Positions 1 to 4,517 of a DNA stretch of 6,436 nucleotides are shown piece by piece. The stretch is from positions 1-6,436 of the forward strand of contig NZ_UQKJ01000109.1 in the NCBI RefSeq assembly GCF_900541605.1. Reading direction: 5' to 3'. Source of the stretch: an uncultured Dialister sp. GTDB taxonomy: Bacteria; Bacillota; Negativicutes; Veillonellales; Dialisteraceae. Every line of letters begins with the position of its first letter. Positions within the stretch are counted from its first letter, which is position 1. Below the pieces are notes generated by a model that was given only the letters and a program-made list of their open reading frames with translations, ran no database searches and had not been told where the DNA came from. Both the position numbers and the translations under genes were made by a program.

Positions 1-126
1 GTCATTCGTGCCGTAGGCTGTTGAGCCTTCCTGGCAGCTAGGAGCTAACAGCTAGAAGCCCTGCACGAATGACTCTATCCATCAGCGCCGTCCAACAGCT
101 CGACAAACTGAAATTGGCAGTGCGCC
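1..126. repeat. Palindromic intergenic repeat, copy A (left arm outside window)
   Basis: This stretch matches 3688-3813 (copy B) over about 126 bases with only about eight differences. It opens with GTCATTCGTG (1-10), which is the exact reverse complement of CACGAATGAC (64-73), so these form the upper stem. The apex holds a small hairpin (AGGCT/AGCCT around GTTG, about 15-28) and a tandem array of heptamers of the form NNAGCTA (34-54). The outer right arm, ending in CTCGACAAACTGAAATTGGC, is complementary to the left arm of copy C (6201-6230). The left lower arm would lie before position 1, so the element is cut by the window edge. It ends about 37 bases before the metallopeptidase start. Confidence 0.85.
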
Positions 127-162
127 AATCGTTATGATTTATTTTCAGAAAGAGAATATCTA

Positions 163-858
163 TTGTATAAGAAACAGCAAATAAAGAAAACCTGGCCCTA
201 TCCGGTGAGTATTATTACCAAGCCCGGCCTTCGAGGCATGTATATCCGGCTGACCAGGGACAAGAAAGTAAAAGTAACGGCACCCCTCTCCATGCCGGTG
301 GAGGATATAATCCGGTTCATTGATTCCAGGGATGCCTGGATACGGAAAAATCTGGCGCGTATGGCTGATCCCGTGAGTTATGAATATGTTACAGGAGAAA
401 TGCATTACTTCTTTGGCAAGCAGTATCCCCTCCATTTCTTTGAAGCCCCTTCCGGTGGAATTGCCCTGCGGAATGGGCGTCTGGAAATGGATATGACACC
501 ACGCACAAAGAATCGGGCTCTTCTTTATAGAAAGCTTATGAAGGAAGAACTAAAAAAGGTTCTGGTCCACTATATCCGGCTGTGGGCACCGCAGATGAAG
601 GTCAGGCCGACTTCTGTAACTGTGAAGGTTATGAAAAGCCGGTGGGGGAGCTGCAACGTGAAGACCGGTGAACTCTGCTTCGCTCTGGACCTGGTGACAA
701 AACCGGAGCCCTGTATCGAATCGGTGGTGGTTCACGAGTTGAACCATCTGCTGGAGACAGGTCATACACCCCGGTTTCATGCACTCATGACCCACTGGCT
801 CCCCGACTATAAAGAAAGGACAAAGATACTGACAGCCTGGCCCAGAGAATTCATATAG
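163..858 (+). CDS. YgjP-type zinc metallopeptidase (M48-like family protein)
   Basis: A 231-residue protein with the layout of the YgjP/COG1451 family, a cytoplasmic group related to SprT and M48-type zinc proteases whose physiological substrate is not established. The active-site helix is HELNH at residues 191-195, with a probable third zinc ligand at His201 in the following GHTPRFH segment. The family hallmark SRWGSC is at 159-164, just before a beta-strand region. The N-terminal part (about 10-65) has the alternating strands plus a DAWIRKNL helix usual in this family, and the length is typical. The start is TTG at 163. A stop codon at 109-111 and no other in-frame start limit the choice, and the first ATG (238) would remove conserved N-terminal strands. 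The ribosome site (GAAAGAG, 148-154) is weak, so low expression is plausible. The gene stands alone between repeat copy A and lysR. The family call is firm; the function is inferred only. Confidence 0.88.
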   Translation: MYKKQQIKKTWPYPVSIITKPGLRGMYIRLTRDKKVKVTAPLSMPVEDIIRFIDSRDAWIRKNLARMADPVSYEYVTGEMHYFFGKQYPLHFFEAPSGGIALRNGRLEMDMTPRTKNRALLYRKLMKEELKKVLVHYIRLWAPQMKVRPTSVTVKVMKSRWGSCNVKTGELCFALDLVTKPEPCIESVVVHELNHLLETGHTPRFHALMTHWLPDYKERTKILTAWPREFI

Positions 859-900
859 CCGGGAAATTACGCCGGGAAGGGGAGTACTTTTGCAGCCTAC

Positions 901-950
901 TGTTTATCTTCAAAGAAATATGGTATAATCTAATAAAATAATTTTATACC
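901..950 (+). promoter_or_regulatory. Promoter of the LysR gene with overlapping inverted repeat
   Basis: A consensus TATAAT lies at 924-929 with an upstream TG at 921-922, giving an extended -10. The -35 region 17 bases upstream (901-906, TGTTTA) is poor, which an extended -10 can tolerate. The -10 overlaps the left half of an inverted repeat, GGTATAA (922-928) and TTATACC (944-950). This AT-rich dyad straddles the expected transcription start and could bind a regulator, possibly the LysR protein itself as is usual for the family. The promoter is seen in the sequence; the operator role is inferred. Confidence 0.6.
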
Positions 951-1023
951 AAGGGCAAAGGCTTCCAATAACAGGTGACTTCGCCCGGACTTGATTGTAT
1001 TATTTCAGGTGAGAGGTTATTCG

Positions 1024-1890
1024 ATGAACAATACGGACTGGAAAATCCTCATATACCTTCGTGAAGAACGGAGCATAAACAAAGTGGCCAAGCGTCTTTT
1101 TATGACGCAGCCTTCTTTGACATACCGGCTGAGCCAGATGGAAAAGGAAATCGGTTGTCCTCTGTTTATTCGGACAAATAAGGGGGTCCATTTTACGGAT
1201 GCCGGCAACCGCCTCTTTTCTTTTGCAGAAAAAGAACTGCAGCAGTACCAGGACATGAAAAATTACGTCACCCATGAGCCGAATTCGATTTCCGGGGTTC
1301 TCCGAATTGGTGCCAGCCAGTCCTTTGCTCAGTCCCATATGCCCTCTATTCTGAAGGGATTTATTGATAAGTACAACGATATAGAGGTATCGCTGACCAC
1401 CGATACCAGTGACCAGTTGGTGAAACTGGTAAAAAAAGAAGACATTCATCTGGCCATTGTCCGGGGCAACCAGGAGTGGCCGGATGCAGATATTCTTTTG
1501 GAAGATTCACCGTTGTACCTGATTTCCGCCAAGAAGATCGATTACCGCACACTGCCCGATGAACCATCGATCCGCTATCGCAGTGATCCTTCTCTTGATG
1601 AAATCCGTACGCGGTGGTGGCGCCAGAATTTCACTGAATCTCCCCATTTCATGCTTACTGTTTCTGACTGCCTGACCTGTGTTGAAATTGTGAACCAGGG
1701 ACTTGGTCATTCCCTCATACCCGCTGATCTTCTGCCGAAATGTGAACCCAAGGTCAATCGAGAAATGATTTATGATAAACAGAAACGCCCACTTCTTCGA
1801 CCGAGCCACCTCATTTACAAACAGGCCATGCTCCAGTCAACGCCGGTCAGAATGTTTGTGGATTATGTGAGAGAATATTTCAACGTATAA
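1024..1890 (+). CDS. LysR-family transcriptional regulator
   Basis: A 288-residue LysR-type regulator of normal family length. The winged helix-turn-helix fills about residues 4-62; the recognition region around 17-44 contains SINKVAKRLFMTQPSLTYRL and is followed by the family wing segment with PLFIR and TDAG. A linker helix (about 63-85) leads into the periplasmic-binding-protein-like effector domain (about 91-288), which begins GVLRIGAS. The ATG at 1024 is preferred over an in-frame TTG at 991 because GGTGAGAGG (1008-1016) lies seven bases before it and because LysR proteins usually begin only a few residues ahead of the first helix. The effector cannot be read from the sequence. No divergent target gene adjoins it; the metallopeptidase lies upstream in the same direction and a broken membrane gene converges downstream, so the regulon is unknown. 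It has its own promoter and terminator. Confidence 0.93.
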   Translation: MNNTDWKILIYLREERSINKVAKRLFMTQPSLTYRLSQMEKEIGCPLFIRTNKGVHFTDAGNRLFSFAEKELQQYQDMKNYVTHEPNSISGVLRIGASQSFAQSHMPSILKGFIDKYNDIEVSLTTDTSDQLVKLVKKEDIHLAIVRGNQEWPDADILLEDSPLYLISAKKIDYRTLPDEPSIRYRSDPSLDEIRTRWWRQNFTESPHFMLTVSDCLTCVEIVNQGLGHSLIPADLLPKCEPKVNREMIYDKQKRPLLRPSHLIYKQAMLQSTPVRMFVDYVREYFNV

Positions 1891-1930
1891 TAAAAGCCTC
1901 CCTGTTCATTGCATCCGGGAGGTTTTTATT
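1889..1930. terminator. Intrinsic terminator, probably bidirectional, between lysR and the converging membrane gene
   Basis: A CCTCCC (1897-1902) / GGGAGG (1917-1922) stem with a 14-base loop is extended outwards by A-rich and T-rich arms (1889-1896 and 1923-1930), with one G-T pair. A run of five T follows the GC stem on the plus strand and a run of four A precedes it, so it can terminate lysR and also the minus-strand gene that ends at 1950. The stem begins within the lysR stop codon. Confidence 0.85.
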
Positions 1931-1949
1931 ATACATCGGAGAACATCCG

Positions 1950-2352
1950 TTACAGGCGGACCAGAAATCCCAGCATACTGAACAGCCAGGTGGATACGGC
2001 GAGAAACAGGGCAGCCCCTGGTTTTTCCAGTTTTAACCGGATTTCGAAATCCTGTTTTTTCCAATGGCTGCCCCATATGGTTCTTACAAAACCATCATGG
2101 TCAACGCTCATCATACGGAACAGGGTACAATAATTTAAAAGGAGATAAATGCAGATCAGCGCCGGCCGAAGATTTTCATCCATGAACCAGACCATCCCAG
2201 GGATAACATAGATTATATACAAAAGCTATGTAACCGCCGAGGAAATAAATTATTTTCTGTCTGAATAAGTCTTCTAATTCTGTATTATATGCAAATACAA
2301 GATACCCGTTAATAGCACATAACCCAAGACACCAGAAAAACAGAACAATCAT
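1950..2352 (-). pseudogene. Small four-helix membrane protein gene, interrupted by a one-base frameshift
   Basis: Reading leftwards, an ATG at 2352 sits eight bases after AGGAG (2361-2365) and opens a hydrophobic frame (MIVLFFWCLGLCAINGYLVF at the start) that stops at 2176-2178 after 58 residues. The next frame carries the remaining protein to a stop at 1950-1952, ending TWLFSMLGFLVRL. Dropping one T from the T run at about 2221-2224 (AAAA on the plus strand) joins the two into a continuous 133-residue protein. It would have four hydrophobic segments: about 1-20, 35-58, 64-80 and 112-130. No Shine-Dalgarno precedes the only start of the second part (TTG at 2222), so separate translation is unlikely. 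I do not recognise the family. It could be a true pseudogene or a sequencing error in a short homopolymer. It converges on lysR and shares its terminator. Confidence 0.65.
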
Positions 2353-2365
2353 TTTTCATACTCCT

Positions 2366-2591
2366 GAATATACCAGCATGTATACTTTATTTTCATAAAG
2401 CCATCTGATTTGATTACATTATGAAAGAAGGAAGTTTGCTCCTTCCGCAACCGGTGTAAAAGGAAAGGGCGTTCTCTCTGGCTAATGCACCGATTATGAC
2501 CGCTGAGGAGATGAAAGGACCTTAAAGGAATGGGAAGGAGATTTTAATCCTTTCTCCTAAAAACTGGTAAAACATGGGGGTCGAGCCTATC
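2366..2591. other. Gene-free stretch upstream of the broken membrane gene
   Basis: No convincing coding frame is visible here. Two short stem-loops are: GAAGGA/TCCTTC (2427-2432 and 2440-2445, seven-base loop) and AGGAGA/TCTCCT around 2536-2560. On the minus strand the first stem contains GGAAGGAGCAAACT, which resembles the conserved core of glycine riboswitch aptamers. GAGAGA just before it could pair with TCTTTC just after it. The span (about 60 bases) is short for that class and the internal stem is not convincing, so it is described here and not annotated as a riboswitch. Confidence 0.3.
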
Positions 2592-2838
2592 TAGGGAAGC
2601 ACTGATTAATTCGCAGAGTCAGATTTCATAAGGATTTTTATGCACTGCTTCGTCATAAATCGGCCAAGAATAAAAGGAAGGCGCTTTAATGTGCAGAGAA
2701 AGCGCCAACTTATCTTGGCTCAGCAGTCCTATGCAAGACTGCTGCCTTAAATAGCTCGCTATTCGCGTCAGATTATTCCTTGCATTGCATAAAAATCCAA
2801 GAATGAAATCTGACAACGATTTAATCAGCGCTTCCCTA
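2592..2838. mobile_element. MITE-like palindromic element with TA target duplication (IS630-type insertion pattern)
   Basis: The element body runs from GGGAAGC (2594) to GCTTCCC (2836), 243 bp. It has imperfect terminal inverted repeats of about 50 bp: 2594-2644 against 2786-2836, both containing CAGATTTCAT and ending inward in the ATTTTTATGCA word. The flanks are CTA on the left (2591-2593) and TAG on the right (2837-2839), exactly the product of inserting into CTAG with TA duplication. IS630 is known to prefer TA within CTAG. The interior carries two more hairpins: GGCGCTTT/AAAGCGCC (2679-2706) and CAGCAGTC/GACTGCTG (2721-2744). No transposase fits inside, so it would be a non-autonomous element moved in trans. 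The 65-codon minus-strand open frame within it has no ribosome site and is not a gene. Confidence 0.8.
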
Positions 2839-2867
2839 GCCCAATTTATGGAGATATAGAAAAAATA

Positions 2868-2895
2868 TTTTCATGTCATAAACTCCATCTATAAC
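2868..2895 (+). promoter_or_regulatory. Possible promoter for the small peptide and secreted protein genes
   Basis: TTTTCA (2868-2873) and TATAAC (2890-2895) are separated by 16 bases and lie 27 bases before the first candidate start codon (2923). Both hexamers are imperfect. The region is just downstream of the MITE-like element, so the insertion may have separated this promoter from older upstream sequences. Confidence 0.35.
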
Positions 2896-2922
2896 CGCAT
2901 AAGAGCAAATATTGGTGATACA

Positions 2923-3003
2923 ATGGGAATCATGGAGAAGGGAAACTATTCCGGCTTTTATTGGGCAGTTTGCATGTATATGATTCTTGGAGGCGCTCTA
3001 TGA
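2923..3003 (+). CDS. Possible 26-residue hydrophobic peptide overlapping the next gene
   Basis: An ATG at 2923 opens a 26-residue frame, MGIMEKGNYSGFYWAVCMYM followed by ILGGAL. It has a short charged start and one hydrophobic stretch (about residues 10-26) long enough to enter a membrane. Its TGA stop (3001-3003) overlaps the ATG of the secreted protein (3000-3002) in an ATGA arrangement, the classic setting for translational coupling. The codons for its last residues contain the downstream gene's Shine-Dalgarno TTGGAGG. Its own ribosome site is weak (GGTG, 2914-2917). An in-frame ATG at 2932 would give 23 residues. The protein is unknown and could be a coupling leader, a small membrane protein, or a chance frame. 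Confidence 0.35.
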   Translation: MGIMEKGNYSGFYWAVCMYMILGGAL

Positions 3004-3623
3004 GAAAACTTTGGACTTTACTCATTGCTTTACTGGCAGCCCTTTGCTTTGTGACTATGGCAGAGGCATCCGATGAGCAGGAAATGAACAGGAAGCTTGG
3101 CTATTTCGATAATACCCGGACTGTACTGCTTCTTCCAACCCGCTGGAGGGGACAGGGCTATGAAGCGGCGGCCTATGTCAATAGAGATATGAAGCAGATT
3201 TTTCGCTACCCCTATTATCGGACTTTGGATGTGGCGGACTATGCCAATGCGTCAGTTTCTCCTTCAGAGCTGGCAGAACTGGCAGATAAGACGGGGGCAG
3301 ATATTGTAGTAATGCCTGTCATTACGGAATGGTACCAGATGGTTTTCCATCGTTTTTTCTTCGATGATGATGATCCGATCCTGCAGACCAGGGCAGTCAT
3401 CGATATTTACAGTTATAAAAAAACAGATGGCACTGTGCGGGATGACCGGAGCAGCTACTTTAATACGGAAGATGAAAGTACTACAAGGAATGTATATATT
3501 CTTGACGATATGATGAAAAAGATTTACAAGACCTTTCCCTATCGCCGGGTTCCGACTGACGTATCCCGGTCTCTTTCCGGTGACACCACGGATAATACGC
3601 CTAAGGCGGGTATGAAGAACTGA
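3000..3623 (+). CDS. Secreted protein of unknown function with N-terminal signal peptide
   Basis: A 207-residue protein beginning MRKLWTLLIALLAALCFVTM. This is a clear signal peptide: basic start, hydrophobic core 4-20, and an Ala-Glu-Ala cleavage site after residue 23. Cys16 lies in the hydrophobic core and the residue before it is Leu, so it is not a normal lipobox. The mature part starts with TVLLLPTRWRG and later has ELADKTGADIVVMPVITEWY. This alternation of strand, helix, then an 'A-D-hydrophobic' strand resembles the nucleotide-binding-like fold of outer-membrane-associated proteins such as CsgG/LpoB. That is a fold impression only. An acidic patch FFFDDDDP lies in the middle, and the C-terminal tail is rich in Ser, Thr and Asp. 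The ATG at 3000 is chosen because TTGGAGG (2987-2993) lies six bases ahead; an in-frame TTG at 2961 would spoil the signal peptide. No family name can be given. Confidence 0.85.
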   Translation: MRKLWTLLIALLAALCFVTMAEASDEQEMNRKLGYFDNTRTVLLLPTRWRGQGYEAAAYVNRDMKQIFRYPYYRTLDVADYANASVSPSELAELADKTGADIVVMPVITEWYQMVFHRFFFDDDDPILQTRAVIDIYSYKKTDGTVRDDRSSYFNTEDESTTRNVYILDDMMKKIYKTFPYRRVPTDVSRSLSGDTTDNTPKAGMKN

Positions 3624-3632
3624 GGAGCTGGA

Positions 3633-3654
3633 GCAATTCATCAAATTGCGTTTT
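3633..3654 (+). terminator. Weak intrinsic terminator after the secreted protein gene
   Basis: GCAATT (3633-3638) pairs with AATTGC (3644-3649) around a five-base loop, followed by GTTTT. It lies ten bases after the stop codon. The stem is short and AT-rich, and it merges into the outer arm of repeat copy B, so the larger palindrome may do the real work of ending transcription. Confidence 0.4.
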
Positions 3655-3808
3655 GTCGAGCTACTGTGTTCGGTGCGGATGGGTAGAGTCATTCGTGCCG
3701 TAGGCTGTTGAGCCTTCCTAGCAGCTAGGAGCTAACAGCTAGAAGCCCTGCACGAATGACTCTATCCATCCGCACCGCCCAACAACTCGACAAACTGAAA
3801 TTGGCAGT
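3643..3808. repeat. Palindromic intergenic repeat, copy B (complete)
   Basis: This is the full form of the element. The left arm (about 3652-3697) and right arm (3751-3794) pair over more than 35 positions: TTTGTCGAG with CTCGACAAA, CGGTGCGGAT with ATCCGCACCG, and TAGAGTCATTCGTG with CACGAATGACTCTA. An unmatched block separates the first two (CTACTGTGTT against CCCAACAA), and a G-T pair is kept in the GGGTAGAG/CTCTATCC portion. The apex (3698-3750) holds the AGGCT/AGCCT hairpin and three heptamers ending in AGCTA, as in copy A. The outer arms continue with AAACTGAAATTGGC on the right and a diverged match on the left. It lies between the secreted protein gene and the terminator of the minus-strand operon. 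No open frame is present. Confidence 0.88.
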
Positions 3809-3813
3809 ACACT

Positions 3814-3863
3814 AAAAAACAGCGCAGGAAAAATGATTTCTCATTTTTCCTGCGCTGTTTTTT
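3814..3863. terminator. Strong intrinsic terminator of the serA-phosphatase operon, symmetrical on both strands
   Basis: A perfect 23-bp inverted repeat (3814-3836 and 3841-3863) closes a four-base loop TTTC. The GC-rich centre AGCGCAGG/CCTGCGCT is flanked by six A on one side and six T on the other, so either strand yields a hairpin ending in a U run. It starts six bases after the stop codon of the minus-strand phosphatase, its obvious client. Facing the other way it would also stop any transcription that passes repeat copy B. Confidence 0.95.
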
Positions 3864-3869
3864 GCTGGT

Positions 3870-4508
3870 TCATAGCCCTTTCTGCTCAATACCGCTGACC
3901 AGATATCCCAGATGGGCTGTGCTGTTCAGCGTAACGAGGCGCCAGATACTTTTATCACATTCCAATACATTAATGCAGGCGTTGTCCTGCTTAATCTGCC
4001 AGAAATGGCTCATATCCAGGCCCAGAAGGTCACAGATAATGGCTTTATTCACCGCATCATGGGCAGCAACAAGCACAGTTTCCCCATCATATTTCGCAGC
4101 ATATTCGTCAAAGGCTTCCCTGGCGCGCTTTCTGACGTCTTCCAGGTTTTCTCCTTCCGGCATCTGGACCTGTTCCGGATGGGTATGCCAAAGGCGGAAT
4201 TCCTTCGGATATCGGGCTTCGATTTCATCGGCATGGATGCCTTCCCAGAGACCGTGGGAAATTTCAATGAGCCGTCCGTCTTTCATGACGGTCAGGTGAT
4301 GGTAATCGGAGGCCATGCGGCAGGTCTCAAAGGAACGGGAGAGGGGAGAAGAAATGGCGCGGTCAATCGGAATATTTTTCAGCGCCAGAGCTGCTTTTCT
4401 CCCCTGTTCGAGGCCCCGGGGAGACAGGGGAGTATCTTCCTGTCCCTGGTAGCGCCCTTCGATGTTCCACGTGGTTTCGCCGTGCCGGAGAAGAATGATT
4501 CGTATCAT
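3870..4508 (-). CDS. Histidine phosphatase family protein, candidate metal-independent phosphoserine phosphatase
   Basis: A 212-residue member of the phosphoglycerate-mutase-like histidine phosphatase family. The RHGET motif at 8-12 contains the phospho-acceptor His9. Arg58 sits in SSPLSRSFET, the probable general acid Glu82 in RLIEISHGLWEG, and the second catalytic histidine is His150 in VAAHDAVNKAI. Length and order are typical of small cytoplasmic phosphatases of this group (GpmB/CobC/PhoE-like), shorter than glycolytic mutases. It starts nine bases after serA, and AAGGAG overlaps the serA stop codon, so the two are co-transcribed and probably translationally coupled. This context points to phosphoserine to serine conversion, as done by the metal-independent phosphoserine phosphatases of the same family. 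His85 falls where I recall a substrate-contact histidine in the Hydrogenobacter enzyme. An alternative is a cobalamin-pathway or general sugar-phosphate phosphatase. The family is certain; the substrate is inferred. Confidence 0.9.
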   Translation of the reverse strand: MIRIILLRHGETTWNIEGRYQGQEDTPLSPRGLEQGRKAALALKNIPIDRAISSPLSRSFETCRMASDYHHLTVMKDGRLIEISHGLWEGIHADEIEARYPKEFRLWHTHPEQVQMPEGENLEDVRKRAREAFDEYAAKYDGETVLVAAHDAVNKAIICDLLGLDMSHFWQIKQDNACINVLECDKSIWRLVTLNSTAHLGYLVSGIEQKGL

Positions 4509-4517
4509 AAGGGCTCC

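Noticed and set aside
1..126. CRISPR repeat or integron attachment site reading of the palindromic repeats
   Set aside because: There are no regularly spaced short direct repeats with unique spacers, no cas or integrase gene, and the copies are kilobases apart.
114..143. TTGGCA at the edge of repeat copy A as a -35 for the metallopeptidase gene
   Set aside because: The nearest -10-like words (TATGAT, TTTATT) sit at 13 or 18 bases and are poor, so the match is not better than chance.
1909..2133. 74-codon plus-strand open frame after lysR
   Set aside because: It starts inside the terminator stem, lacks a ribosome site, and is antisense to the membrane gene, whose hydrophobic frame is far more protein-like.
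2461..2540. Plus-strand resemblance to a riboswitch (ACCGCTGAGGAG segment)
   Set aside because: No set of paired stems fits any class I know, and the next plus-strand gene is about 400 bases away beyond the inserted element.
2619..2816. 65-codon minus-strand open frame
   Set aside because: It lies wholly within the palindromic MITE-like element and has no ribosome site or protein-like composition.
3048..3051. Cys16 of the secreted protein as a lipoprotein cysteine
   Set aside because: The preceding residues are Ala-Ala-Leu inside the hydrophobic core; a lipobox needs a small residue just before Cys, and a normal cleavage site follows after residue 23.
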